Shown: positions 1 to 10,099 of the stretch, piece by piece
How the letters are laid out: every line of letters begins with the position of its first letter
Numbering within the stretch: the first letter of the stretch is position 1
NCBI GenBank assembly: GCA_022225965.2
Contig: JAKJXP020000189.1
Coordinates: 1-37,110, forward strand
Reading direction: 5' to 3'
DNA length: 37,110 nucleotides
DNA from: Diatrype stigma
Lineage: Eukaryota > Ascomycota > Sordariomycetes > Xylariales > Diatrypaceae
Notes under the pieces: model-generated
Databases searched by the model: none
Told to the model about the DNA's origin: nothing
The model's input: the letters and a program-made list of their open reading frames with translations, nothing else
Made by a program: the position numbers and the translations under genes

Positions 1-14
1 GGTGGGTTGTTAGG

Positions 15-51
15 AAAGGGGGTTGCCAAGAAAGGGGGTTGCCAAAAGGGG
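15..51. repeat. G-rich short tandem repeat
   Basis: Two adjacent 16-bp copies of AAAGGGGGTTGCCAAG (15-30 and 31-46, last base differing) are followed by a third partial copy starting AAGGGGG. The stretch 15-75 holds four runs of four or five G on one strand. It lies in unmutated host-type sequence at the window edge. No gene was seen in 61-217, which is plain AT-rich DNA. Confidence 0.8.
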
Positions 52-217
52 GACGCCGGAAGGGGATGCTAGGTATAGGTCGAATGGGTCGGTAATAAGG
101 AAGAAATCTTTTATTAAGCAGGGCTATAAATAATACGCTTCAAATATGTTAAGTAAACGCTAAAAAATAATTTTACGACCTTTATATATATCCTTATTTT
201 AATTTCATATGGATATT

Positions 218-345
218 GCAATTAATATAACGTAACTGCAATTTAATTGCAATTACGTAACAGCAATCCACCAAATCCGAGGGGCTGGTTGCAATTACTG
301 CAATCCATCCACCAGAGGTTCTGGTTGCAATGGATTGCGTTGCGT
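218..345. repeat. GCAATT/AATTGC inverted and direct repeats
   Basis: The arms GTAACTGCAATT (232-243) and AATTGCAATTAC (245-256) form an inverted repeat with one mismatch and a 1-bp spacer. The related words CTGGTTGCAAT at about 285 and 321 are direct repeats that overlap the end of the JmjC-like relic. The role is unknown; it could be decayed repeat DNA. Confidence 0.55.
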
Positions 346-842
346 GATACCCTGAGTGAGACTGCCCTGTAGAGTGTATGTTCCATGAATGCATCCTGGT
401 GGGAGGTAGATTGCCTGATCTTCTGTCTGAACGCAGAACTCGCCGCCTTCGAGCTGGCCCTGGAGCTCGATGAAGGCGACGTCTGACCCGTGTATTGCGG
501 AAAATCGATCCAAGCTGTGACGAGTCAAGGGATAAAGCGCCCAAAGCTTGACGCATCCTCCATGTAGCAGGGTGATGCCATGCTTCCCATGATTTAGCTG
601 GAGCGTTTAATCACTGAATCCTTCGAAGGACGCTATTTAGCGTTGTTTACCGGTGTGGAGCTCTGCAGCGGCAAACTTAGGAGTCACATTTGTGGTAGCG
701 ACAAGGTCGCTATCCTGATACACAGGGACTATAAGATCTGGGCACTGGAAGAATTCTAGCAGTATAGGGTAAGCAAAAGAGTATAAGGATTTCACTGGTA
801 ATACTGTATATAGACAAGTCTGTATGTAGGATTTTCCGTAAT
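295..842 (-). pseudogene. JmjC/cupin-like domain gene relic
   Basis: One minus-strand frame runs from about 842 down to a stop at 295, broken by two in-frame TAA codons (plus-strand 637-639 and 607-609). On the N-terminal side it reads ..LLEFFQCPDLIVPVY.. and ..TPKFAAAELHTG... After the stops come GKHGITLLHGG, VKLWALYP and finally YLPPGCIHGTYTL. I recognise this order from fungal JmjC/cupin-type hypothetical proteins, in which the HGG and the late PPG.IH segments belong to the double-stranded beta-helix fold; that recognition is from memory. The original would probably be a 2-oxoglutarate/iron-type oxygenase-like protein, but activity cannot be judged. Both stops can arise from CAA or TGG codons by C:G to T:A change. 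No start codon or introns were resolved, and the piece looks N-terminally truncated. Confidence 0.6.
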
Positions 843-1085
843 TCTATTCACTATTTTACAGCTATTTATAAGCGGCAGGCACCTGTATTTATACTAAGTA
901 AGCCGTTATAGTTATTAAGCTTATAAGAAGTTATAAAAAACTATATAAGGTTATAAAATTTTCTAAATAAGGGAACGGGCCTTTTTATTTTCTAGCAGCT
1001 GTTTCATTTTGGGCTTAGTGTGATTTGCCTAAAGGCAAAACCCTTATAGCTACGTAAGCTCGTAATTATAATATTTTAAGAAATA
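843..1085. other. AT-rich intergenic stretch, nothing recognised
   Basis: This is AT-rich DNA between the JmjC-like relic and the inverted-repeat element. It contains tracts such as TTATAAG/CTTATAA but no open frame of note, no RNA gene and no clear repeat boundary. Confidence 0.5.
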
Positions 1086-1320
1086 ATCTTTTATGCTAGC
1101 GTCTTTAAAAGCCTACATTTCCTACGATTTAAACTTTTGTATATTTTATATATAATGAAACATGTAGTTATGGTGGTTTTTATTTGCTTCCCTTATTAGT
1201 TTTATAGCCACGGTAGGAAATCACTAATTAAATAGCAACTTTATGTAAAATCTTATACAAATTGTATAAAAGTTTATATCGCGGGAAATGTGAACTTCTG
1301 GAGACGCTAGCATAAAAGAT
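1086..1320. mobile_element. MITE-like inverted-repeat element (235 bp)
   Basis: The first 19 bases (ATCTTTTATGCTAGCGTCT, 1086-1104) are the exact reverse complement of 1302-1320. Similarity continues inward to arms of about 60 bp (1086-1145 and 1261-1320), and almost all mismatches between the arms are transitions. The internal spacer of about 115 bp is non-coding. This is the form expected of a miniature inverted-repeat transposable element or a folded-back remnant. I could not find a convincing target-site duplication, so the exact ends are uncertain by a few bases. Confidence 0.65.
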
Positions 1321-1345
1321 CCTCCCACTTTATATACTTACGTTA

Positions 1346-1855
1346 TTATACGTTCTGGAAGGTGCTGGAAACTTCCGTAGCCAGAGCAATTTGTCCCCTT
1401 TTCCAGCTAATCCTAGAGGGACGTAACCAAGTAATCGTTCCGGGTTCTTGATTTGGACAGACTCGGCGGCCATATTGATGGCATACTTGGTACCTAGACA
1501 TTGGACCAGGGCTGTCTAGTTGCCGCAAGACTTCACGAAAAGGCGGTGGATCGATGGGATGAAAAGGCTTGCCTCGGGAATAGACCAGAGTCGTCTGTTT
1601 GGAAAATCCATGGAGCAGGGCCACGAAATACTCATCCAAAGACGTCCTTCTCTGCCAACGTTCGGCTGCAGGGAAAAGCATCCACGGTCGCAACCCAATA
1701 CTGTCCCAGATCCGGGTATCCTCAGCCTCCTTCACAGGACTCAGATCTGATAGTCCGCCAGCCCTGTTGATCTCATTTGCGTACGCAGAAGACAAATACG
1801 TCAAAGGACCATTTGTGATATCGAGAAACTCGCGCAAGAGCGAACCTGTGATCTT
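1346..1855 (-). CDS. hypothetical protein fragment, unrecognised
   Basis: A minus-strand frame open from about 1855 to a stop at 1346 encodes up to about 169 aa; the first candidate start is a TTG at 1837 and there is no good ATG. Composition is GC-normal and protein-like (for example RIWDSIGLRPWMLFPAAERW and PFREVLRQLDSPGPMSRYQ), unlike the AT-rich shadows elsewhere. I do not recognise the family. It is most likely an exon or a truncated piece of a larger host gene. It is bracketed by two near-identical 22-bp sequences (1306-1327 and 1906-1926), which suggests the segment moved or was duplicated as a unit. Other open frames overlapping it on both strands are shorter and less protein-like. 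Confidence 0.35.
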   Translation of the reverse strand, partial: KITGSLLREFLDITNGPLTYLSSAYANEINRAGGLSDLSPVKEAEDTRIWDSIGLRPWMLFPAAERWQRRTSLDEYFVALLHGFSKQTTLVYSRGKPFHPIDPPPFREVLRQLDSPGPMSRYQVCHQYGRRVCPNQEPGTITWLRPSRISWKRGQIALATEVSSTFQNV

Positions 1856-1903
1856 TTAAAAAAACGACTCATTACTATAACAGGACAGATATTACGAATG
1901 GTA

Positions 1904-1927
1904 GAGCTAGCATAAAGATGCTCCCAC
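1904..1927. repeat. second copy of the GCTAGCATAAAGAT-CTCCCAC repeat
   Basis: GAGCTAGCATAAAGATGCTCCCAC matches the right end of the MITE-like element plus its flank (GACGCTAGCATAAAAGATCCTCCCAC, about 1303-1328), with one single-base gap and few substitutions. The GCTAG words start at 1306 and 1906, exactly 600 bp apart. It may be the end of a second, truncated copy of the same element. Confidence 0.6.
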
Positions 1928-2000
1928 ATACCAGCAGTTCCCGCTTCTTTTCCCGATTTTTATCTTTATCTTTGTGGGATTGAGATTCGATACCTATGCC

Positions 2001-2394
2001 TGTAGGATTTGCTGAATGCAGCAAGACAGTATAACAAAGCAACTATAAAGGAGTTGCACTTATATAGCAGAATTACTGCTGGGAACGGTATATTGCCGGA
2101 AGCAATTACTGTATGGGATAAAGGAAATAAGGACTTCCATTATAATAGAAAGGATAGGAACAATTACCGCATTAGGAAATACTTTGTATATAAATAAGGA
2201 TAATAGCTATTTAGCTAATATATAAAAAGTTAAAACCTTATATATATACATATTTATATACATATACGAATATTACTTTATATCTAAATAATTACCTTTA
2301 TATACGTTTATTTAATCTTATTTAATGCTTATTTATTCCATTGTTATATTCGTATTATCCAATATAATATAACCATATACCGTATAATCTTATA
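2001..2394 (+). repeat. Copia-1 5' LTR
   Basis: It starts TGTAGGATTTGCTGAATGCA and ends ..CGTATAATCTTATA, where a terminal CA has probably become TA. It matches 8100-8493 end to end without net length change. Its first half is nearly unmutated: over 193 bp it differs from the third LTR copy (36918-37110) at only nine positions, all transitions. Its second half has lost many C. The open frame 2009-2197 inside it is only LTR sequence. Confidence 0.93.
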
Positions 2395-2411
2395 GGTTAT
2401 AAGGCCCGGGG
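2395..2411 (+). other. Copia-1 primer-binding site, half initiator-tRNA type
   Basis: The bases directly after the 5' LTR, GGTTATAAGGCCCGGGG, resemble the complement of the anticodon arm of initiator tRNA-Met (GGTTATGAGCCC-like) with a G to A change. Copia-type elements are known to prime from a half-molecule of that tRNA. Copia-2 has the same kind of sequence in the same place, which supports the reading. The match is imperfect, so the primer identity is inference. Confidence 0.5.
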
Positions 2412-3389
2412 TAACGCCTAAATAGGCAATATATATTTATAAGATCTTTATACGGCTTGCAAAAGTTAATATACCTTTCTTAAAAAAGGTTACCCTAAAG
2501 GAGATAGCAGATATAATATAATTAAGGTTATTTTTAACTTATTTATTTATATTTCGACGAATATTTATCCGAATCGGGAAATTTTTATACCATTAAAATC
2601 CTTTCGATTAGGCTAATTAGATTTTAAAACCGACTTATCATATTTATTTTTTCCGTTAAATCATAGAATAATTACTATTTAGATATTTTTGTTATAAATA
2701 TATCAGATTTTTTTATCCCATTATTCGTCCGTATTTTCACCAAACCTTATTCGATTTGGACGAAACTTGGATCATTCGATAGCTTGATTAATTAAATTTT
2801 ATATTCTAAGACAGAATTTTTTTACCTTTATTATTTATAGAAATAAGAATTATTTATTAAGTAGTATTTTATATTGCTGCATTATTTTTAACTATTACCG
2901 ATATTAATTTTACGTTTATTTTTTATTTAACCGTTAGAAAAATACGTAACTTATATTATTCGAATTAAAAAAATTTAAGCTTTTAGATTTTAAAAGGGAT
3001 TAATTTTACCGTTATTCCTTTTTATATAATTACCCATAACAATGGGAATTAATTCTTAAAGCCGCATTACGTTACTTAAGGGCATAAAGAATTATGAAAT
3101 ATGGACCATTAAAATAAAGGCTATCTTTATAAAGAAAAATCTAAATCATGTTCTTATTTTGGAAATAAAGGAAATAGCCATAATAGCTATAGAAATTTAA
3201 GAAAGCCAGGAAAGCCAAGAAAGTTAGGAAATCCCTATTTCTTTTAAAACGTTAATTTAGAAGAATAATAATAAAGCCCTGGCCATTATATAATTCCTTT
3301 GCGAAAAGGTTCCTTAATTTATATTAAATCCATATTAAGCTATAAAAAAACTTAAGAGGCCTTAAAAAATCATTATCGGCCAAAAGGAT

Positions 3390-3960
3390 TTATAATAGAA
3401 TTTTTATTGTTAAAGAATTCTTTAACTTTTTTATAAAAGATTTTGATATTTTCGAAATTTATTTTAATAAAATAAGGTTTATAACGAGCGAGCTTAAGTT
3501 AAATAAGGTAAACCTTTTAAATTAGGTTATAATTATTTGCATATTAAATAATTTATTCGAAAAATATAAAGCCTTTGTTTAAAATATTATCCAACTTTTA
3601 CGTTAGGATTTTTTAGTAATTTCTAAAGATATCTTGTTTTTTTCCTTAATGGATAAATCCAGAAGAATAAATAAAAAGGAGAAAATCCTTTACGTAAAAA
3701 GCAAAAAACCTTAGAAACAAAAAAATAGATATACTGCAATTATTGCAAAATCCAGGGGGATTAGGAAAAGGATTGTTATTTCCTTTATTCCAATAAGGCT
3801 CCAAAAAGTTGGAAAAAAAAGGATAAAGTAAATAGAAAACAGTCCGGTTTTAAAAGGAATAAAAAGAAACAAAAGGAAAATAATTCCTTAGAATTTACTA
3901 GTTCTAATAACTTAAGAAGGGAAAAACGGGAAAAGAAATAGGAGGACCTTTTAGGTGCCC
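3390..3960 (+). pseudogene. Copia-1 gag, UBN2-type with zinc knuckle
   Basis: The plus-strand frame reads ..FITSELKLNKVNLLN.. at about 3470-3530, then ILNNLFEKYKAFV and SLMDKSRRINKKE. This is the gag-polypeptide (UBN2) pattern of Copia elements. A CCHC zinc knuckle follows at 3735-3776, spelled CNYCKIQGD-stop-EKDC, with the His position occupied by Asp and a stop at a likely Trp codon (TGG to TAG). Gag forms the virus-like particle and the knuckle binds RNA. Several in-frame TAA/TAG codons (at likely CAA or TGG sites) make it non-functional. The leader and N-terminal part, about 2412-3390, are too decayed to define a start. Confidence 0.75.
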
Positions 3961-3989
3961 TAATCGATTCCGAAAAGGATACCCTTATT

Positions 3990-6900
3990 TTGGGCCCTAT
4001 ATCGGAAGAATCCAATAAAGGGGAAAACGAGGATTTATTTAAATTAGATCTTTCCGAATCCCTTTTTTTTCGTACGTTCGGAAGGATAAATATAAACGAT
4101 TTTAAAATAAGTCGTTATAATATAAATAAAGCCAGCTTTATATATAATATTAATTTTGGCCCAGATTATTTAAATTTTACGAAATTTAAAGATAAGGGTA
4201 TAATAAAGCTAATTGCGAATAACGGGATTATTTTTATTATTATAGCTAATAGAAATTTATTAATTAATATAAAGCAAATTTATAAAATCGTAAAATGGGG
4301 CAACGTACGTTTTTTTATTATAAAAGAGGCTGATAATTTAATAATATAATGTATTATCTTTAAAAAGGTATATATAATAAAAAGGGTTAATTATATTTTA
4401 AAGCTAAGTATTAATCTTTTATTTATAAATAAATTCAAGAATTATTATATAGTTATAAATGCCATTAATAGTATTAAACTGTATAATAAAAATAAAGACC
4501 TTATTATAAAAGGATATTATAAAAACGGGTTATATTATATACCGTTTAAGTTAATTCCCGGCCAAAACAAGCCAAAGAATATATTGAATTTTATTAATTA
4601 GCTTATATTTAATAAGCTTATTATATGGCATAATAAAATGGGGTATTTATTTTTAAAGCCCTTAGTAGAATTTCTTGTATTTAAAGGGGTAAGAATTTCG
4701 AAAAAGGAATACGTTCAGTATAATAATTGGAAGTGTAATATTTGTAATATGGCAAAGGATTATTGCAGAATAAATAAAACGATTATAAGTCAAAAGGAGT
4801 ATAATATTATATAAAGGATATATAATAACTTAAAGGGTTTATTACTTAATATTTATAATAGGTATAAATATTATATTACCTTTTTGGATAAACGAGGCCG
4901 TTATGTAAAAATTAAGCTGTTAAATTCAAAATTAAAAGCTTTGGAAGCCTTTAAAGTATATAAGCTGCAGGCTAAAAATTAAATAAAGCATAAAATAAAG
5001 GAGTTTTTTATAAATAACGGTACGGAATATATAAATTTACGCTTCGAAATTTACCTATAAACGTACGGTATTATTTATTATATAACTCTTGCTTATACGA
5101 AGGAACCTAATGGTTTAATAAAACGTATTAACCTAACCTTATTAAATAAGGTACGGACGTTTTTTATTTCTTTCGGCTTATTTAATTACTTTTAAAGAAA
5201 AGCCCTATTAATAACGGCTTATATATATAGCCGTATTCCATATAAGGCTTTAAATTATAAGCAGCCCTTTGAGATTTATTATAGGCATAAGCCATATATT
5301 GATAATTTATATATATGGGGCTTTATGTATTATTATAATATAAATAAATACCGGCATAAACTGGATCTTAGGATTAAAAAAGGGATTATTATCGGTTACG
5401 GCATCGAAAATAAAAATTACAAAATTTGGGATACAATAATCCAAAGGCTTATATGGGCTAGGGACGTTAATATAAGGAACGGCGTTTTTATTAAAGACCT
5501 TAATAATAACAGTATAAGCCAAGGGGACATCTTAAAAGCCGTAAATAATATAAAAGAATTTCTTTATATTTAAAATAAGGGGGTAATAAAAAGCCCAGTT
5601 ATATCGAAGCCCTTTTATTTGCTTAATAAGCCCGAAACGGCTATAGGTTTAAATAATAAACCTATAACGGCTATGGAAGTTTCGGGAATTATATTAGCTG
5701 ATTTAGCTGATAATTTTAATTATAAGCAAATAAAGGAATTACCGAATAAACGGTATGTAATTAAAATAGCTATAGCTGCTATAGGTAATCCAATAATACG
5801 AATAGCTGTTATTATTGCAGCTAATCGAAATCCAAATAATAATTAGGAATTAAATAAAAGGATTAAGCTTAATAACTTAATCCTTATATTTTTAAGCTTT
5901 TTTATATTTTTAAATCTTATATAAGACTGTATAAATGTTAATATAAACCATTTGTTATATACAGTAGAAGATACGTTATTATTTAATTAACTTATGAATA
6001 TAAAAAGAAAAGGAAAAGCTGATTTTATTTTTTTGGTTTTTATAATCGAACCAGTTACGTATAAGTAGGCAATGGGTAATATAAACCGAAAATCTTAGTA
6101 TTTAGCCTGCAAAGCAGAAATAACGGAACTGGAAAAATAGAATACCTATAATATAATGGACTTACTTAAGGGAAAATACCTTATAGGAATCCGTTGGCTA
6201 TTTAAATTTAAACCTATTATTAAAAGCAGCTTTATTAAATTTAATTGGATAATTAATAAGGATAAATCTAAACGCTTTAAAGTTAGATTTATTGTATAAG
6301 GATATAATTAATAGTTAGGGGTGGATTATTTGGAAACCTTTTTTATTACAGCTAGACTGGAAACGTAGCATTTATTATTAATAATAGCCGTTAATAAGGG
6401 ATGGCTTATAATATAATACGACGTTTAAAACGCCTTTATTTATTTTGATATAGATATAGAAATTTATATACGGCTGCCAAAAGGTTTTTATTTAAAAGCT
6501 TATAATAAGGTAGCTAAGTTTAATAAAGCCTTATATGGCTTAAAGCAGTTATTTAGGCTTTGGTATAAATTTTTATTTTAAGTATTATTAGCCGAAGGAT
6601 TTATTGTATTTCCTTACGACGAAGAAGTATTTATAAATAAAATAAGCAATATTGTTATTATTTGTTATGTAAACGACTTATTAATAATAAGCCCGTTTAA
6701 AATTGGTATAAATAATTTAGCCATAAAGCTATTAAAATTTATTAAGCTAAATAAAATAGGTTCCGTTTTTACTTATTTAAGTAACGATTTAAAAATCGAT
6801 TATCCTAATAAGAAAATACGTATAAGCCAAAAACGATATATAAAAAAGCTGTTCATTAAATATAATATACGTAATAATTTAAATATAAAGCCAGGAAATA

Positions 6901-7640
6901 TTCCTTATATTTTAGGTTTTAAGCTTAAGAAAAATAAATTAACAGCTTTAAATATAAAAGTTATGAATTATTAAAAGCAAATAGGTTCTTTATTATACCT
7001 AGCTTTAAAATTTCGACTTAATATAATTTATGCTGTATGTATTTGTGTTAAATTTATGAATAATCCAAGTATAAATTACTTTAAGGAGTTATATAAAATC
7101 TGGGGGTATTTATTAAAATACCTTAATATAGGGGTTATATATAAGTATAGCGGAGTTTTGGAATTAAAGGTTTATATAGATTCTAATTAGGGAAGTAACC
7201 TATTAAATAGAAAATTTATAAATGGATATATAACCAACTTAGCAAATAGGGGTAATTTTAATCTTATAAGCTGAACTTTCCAACTTTAAAAAACAATATC
7301 CTTAAGTTCCTGTAAAGCAGAATATATGGCTTTAAAGAAAGGATTAAAAGAAACCGTATATTTAGGTAATATGCTTAATTATTTAAATAAAGAATTAAAC
7401 CTAGGTTATTCGGACCAGCCTTTAAAGGTATATGTAAATAACGATGCCGCCCAAAAGCTGGTTAATGATCCTGAATTCCATAAAAGAACTAAGCATATAG
7501 ATATAATTTATTATTTTAACAAAAAGGTGGTAACAAATAATAAGGCTGTATTATATTATATTAATATAACAAAATAGCTAGCTGATTTTTTAATAAAGCC
7601 GGTATTTAGCGTTATATTAAACAAGCTAATAAAATTAGCT
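3990..7640 (+). pseudogene. Copia-1 pol: protease, integrase, RT, RNase H
   Basis: Domains in order: protease-like segment (about 4130-4350; the catalytic Asp region reads YNINFGPDY); GAG-pre-integrase with WHNKMGYL and CNICNMAK zinc-binding residues (about 4560-4780); integrase core (about 4800-5250); integrase C-terminal part through ..KGIIIGYG.. and IWARDVNI (to about 5500); RVT_2 reverse transcriptase (about 6060-6960, with YGLKQ and YVNDLLI at 6666-6686); RNase H (about 7170-7600, with SSCKAEYMAL and KRTKHIDI). The integrase triad is destroyed: Asp to Asn at 4827-4829 and 5013-5015, Glu to Lys at 5121-5123. The first Asp of RT YVDD is Asn. There are many in-frame TAA/TAG stops. Intact open pieces at 3990-4349, 5325-5573 and 7326-7577 are remnants of this gene, not separate genes. 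Confidence 0.92.
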
Positions 7641-8090
7641 AATATAATCAGTATATAATGGTTTTATTCCTTTAAAGGTTTCCCTATTAAAAGCCTGATT
7701 TTTTCCGTATACGTACGTTTTATTCTGGGCTTTATACGATAAATAGGTGATTTTTTATTAATTTTTTAATACCGAATAAAGAAAGGATAAGCTGGAAAGT
7801 TTCTTATATTCCAATAGGGGCTCATACAGTTATATATAAGCGCAGCCTTGTTTATATAATTGTAAGCTGTTTTAATATAGCTTTGTTTATATAATTATAA
7901 GCCGGCAAAGCAGGTGCTTAGTTAATTACAATTATTTATATACCTATATTCATTATTTGCTTATATAATTACCTTTTTTTTATATAGGTTTTACCGTTAT
8001 AACGGCTTTTTTGATATACATATATACGTTATTCAGTTATAAGGACAAATCCTATACGTTAATGCTTACTTACGGCCCTTAATAATCATT

Positions 8091-8099
8091 AAGGGGAGA
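8091..8099 (+). other. Copia-1 polypurine tract
   Basis: AAGGGGAGA lies directly before the 3' LTR, the expected site of plus-strand DNA priming in an LTR retrotransposon. Confidence 0.8.
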
Positions 8100-8493
8100 T
8101 ATAGCATTTGCTAAATGCAGCAAGACAATATAATAAAGCAATTATAAAGGAGTTGCATTTATATAGCAGAATTATTGCTGGAAACGATATATTGCCGGAA
8201 GTAATTACTGTATAAAATAAAGGAAATAAGGACTTTTATTATAATAAAAAGAATAAAAACAATTACCGCATTAGGAAATACTCTGTATATAAATAGGGGT
8301 AATAGCCACCTAATTAATATATAAGAAGTTAGAACCTTATATATATACATACTTATACACATATACGAATACTACTTTATACCTGAATAACTACCTTTAT
8401 ATACGTCTGCTTAACCTTATTTAGTGCCTATTTATTCCACTGCTACATCCGTATTATCCAATACAGTATAACCATATACCGTATAATCTTATA
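8100..8493 (+). repeat. Copia-1 3' LTR
   Basis: It is 394 bp and colinear with the 5' LTR. It begins TATAGCATTTGCTAAATGCA (the 5' copy has TGTAGGATTTGCTGAATGCA) and ends ..CGTATAATCTTATA, followed by the target duplication ATGCC. Here the first (inner) half is strongly mutated and the last (outer) half keeps its C residues, the mirror image of the 5' LTR. Confidence 0.93.
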
Positions 8494-8498
8494 ATGCC

Positions 8499-8820
8499 TC
8501 TTTTACATATTGTCGCAAATTATAGTCTGATAGATTTGGCAAGTTTTTTTATTCGCCCCATTATGCTGTCGTTTGTGGCGCGTGAAATTGTTTTTCGGAA
8601 CGTATCTATGGCATGTAGAGCAGAATCGATTGTCGCTATATGACATCTTAGAGGGGTCAGTTGGCAAAATCAGGGGGGGGGGGGGGGGGCGAGGAGGACC
8701 AAGGAGGACCGGGGAGGACCAGAGGCAGATAGATATATTGGATGTTTTGTGTCAATTGACCTCGAGTAGTCTAAGGCCCAAACTAAAGGACCTCCAGCCT
8801 TAACGATTACCGCTTAATCC
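8499..8820. other. host DNA between the two Copia elements
   Basis: About 320 bp of GC-normal sequence is the continuation of host DNA interrupted at 2000, and it ends with the Copia-2 target duplication AATCC (8816-8820). No gene is convincing here; the open frame 8573-8803 runs through the poly-G tract and looks accidental. It is probably upstream intergenic DNA of the P450, pushed away by the Copia-2 insertion. Confidence 0.7.
8673..8720. repeat. 17-G homopolymer plus 10-bp G-rich tandem repeat
   Basis: Seventeen G in a row (8673-8689) and one C are followed by three in-register 10-mers GAGGAGGACC, AAGGAGGACC and GGGGAGGACC (8691-8720). It is strongly strand-biased and could form a G-quadruplex. 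The exact G count may be a sequencing or assembly estimate. Confidence 0.85.
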
Positions 8821-8940
8821 TATTAAGTATATAGGATGAATACCCGTTAAATTCCATATTAAATATCCAGCCAAAGGGCTAAGGGGATTATATTAATATA
8901 TATACATAATATATATAAGGCGTATTACCTTTATTTAATA
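8821..8940 (-). repeat. Copia-2 3' LTR (left copy)
   Basis: It is 120 bp and matches 15981-16100. The plus-strand start is TATTAAGTATATAGGATGAA and the end is ..CTTTATTTAATA; on the minus strand it would have begun TG. Its outer (left) end keeps G and C residues that are mutated in the inner end of the other copy. Confidence 0.9.
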
Positions 8941-9265
8941 TTTCCTATCGAACCGTACGTATTATATTCGGTATTTCTTTTTTAATAAATATAAAGATAA
9001 GAATTATATAATATAAAAAAGACGTAATAAAAAAAGAAATATATAATAATATTATAAATCCCATTTTTCCTTTCGTTCGGAATTATTTCTTAATGTTTTA
9101 AATTTAATTCTATTCGTTATTTCGTTAAAACCTTTTAAATCTTATAGGAATATAAAAAAGGATCGCAATAATAGGCATATCGGAAATATTATATTTATAT
9201 AGCTTTAAATTTTACGCATCGATAAAATCGAAAATCGTTTGGTTTTATAAACGATAAGTTGTTTA

Positions 9266-9679
9266 TTATAAACCAATTTTTAACTTTTGTTATAAATACT
9301 TAAATATATCGTTTTTGTTTATATTAAACGGAATCGATATTATATTAAATGCGAGTTTTTTGGATTTGCTTATAATAAGGTTATAAAACTCCTTTTGATA
9401 TTTATTTAGCGTTTTCGTAATTTTTGAATAATTCTTTTCGAAAAGTTCCTGGTTTACATTATAAAGCCTTTCGTAAGAATTATAATTTTAAACGATTAAA
9501 TGCTTTCCGTAGCCTTTTGCATTTTTTAATATTAAAATAGCAAATACGTGCCATTTTTTTGCTTTAATATAGAAGCCTTTTTATAATCCGGCTTACGAAA
9601 TAACGAATATTGCTATTTAAACTAATGAATTTCTTTTTGGAATTCGCCAGAACTTTTCGAACGTATTTTGCGTAACCAT
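9266..9679 (-). pseudogene. extra ORF of Copia-2, unrecognised
   Basis: One minus-strand frame starts at an ATG (9679-9677, MVTQNTFEKFWR) and runs about 138 codons to 9266, interrupted by four in-frame TAA codons that are probably old CAA or TGG codons. It reads like a real protein: KKWHVFAILILKNAKGYGKH, then YERLYNVNQELFEKNYSK and ITKTLNKYQKEFYNL. It lies between RNase H and the 3' LTR in the same orientation as pol, where Copia elements normally have no gene. I do not recognise the family. It may be an accessory ORF of this family or a captured host gene fragment. The plus-strand frame 9828-10067 nearby is less convincing. Confidence 0.5.
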
Positions 9680-10099
9680 GTTTTTATATCATTTAAATAT
9701 ATAACGCTAAAGGTATTTTTAACGTAAAATCGTTTTTATAAAAATAACGCATTACGGATAAGTATAAAATAAATTAAAGAATAACTATATGCCGATTATT
9801 TTTATTTCGAATTAGGTTTTAAACTAAATGCGGTCGAATTGTTATAAATACTTTTCGAAATTCCGATTATATAAATTCGGATTTATAAATATTCGAATAA
9901 GTCTAATGCTTTTAAAGAAAAGTAATAAAAATTTCCTTATTTTTGTTAATATTATGCGTATTAATCGTTTGGATTTACGAAATAAATTAGGGTTTCGTTT
10001 GCGTTTTAACATTTTTTATTTAGCTAATAATAAAAAATATTTCAAAATAATTTATTTAAAAGCTTAATTAACGACGTATCGAATATATGTTTTAAATTT

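Larger units (their letters stand above)
2001..8493 (+). mobile_element. Copia-1: complete, mutated Ty1/Copia LTR retrotransposon
   Basis: The element has two LTRs of exactly 394 bp (2001-2394 and 8100-8493) and is flanked by a perfect 5-bp target duplication ATGCC (1996-2000 and 8494-8498). The internal order is primer site, Gag with zinc knuckle, protease, integrase, reverse transcriptase, RNase H, polypurine tract. That is Ty1/Copia order, with integrase before RT. Every coding part is broken by TAA/TAG stops, and key residues are changed by transitions. The element inserted into the host sequence that now continues at 8499. A third copy of its LTR starts at 36918. Confidence 0.95.

Noticed and set aside
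2009..2197. 62-aa open frame at the start of Copia-1
   Set aside because: It lies wholly inside the LTR and recurs as sequence in the other LTR copies, so it is not a gene.
8573..8803. 76-aa open frame through the poly-G run
   Set aside because: It encodes a glycine run from the homopolymer and low-complexity repeats, with no homology recognised.
9828..10067. Plus-strand 79-aa open frame inside Copia-2
   Set aside because: It is antisense to pol and rich in Lys/Asn/Ile/Phe, as expected from AT-rich DNA, with no motif recognised.
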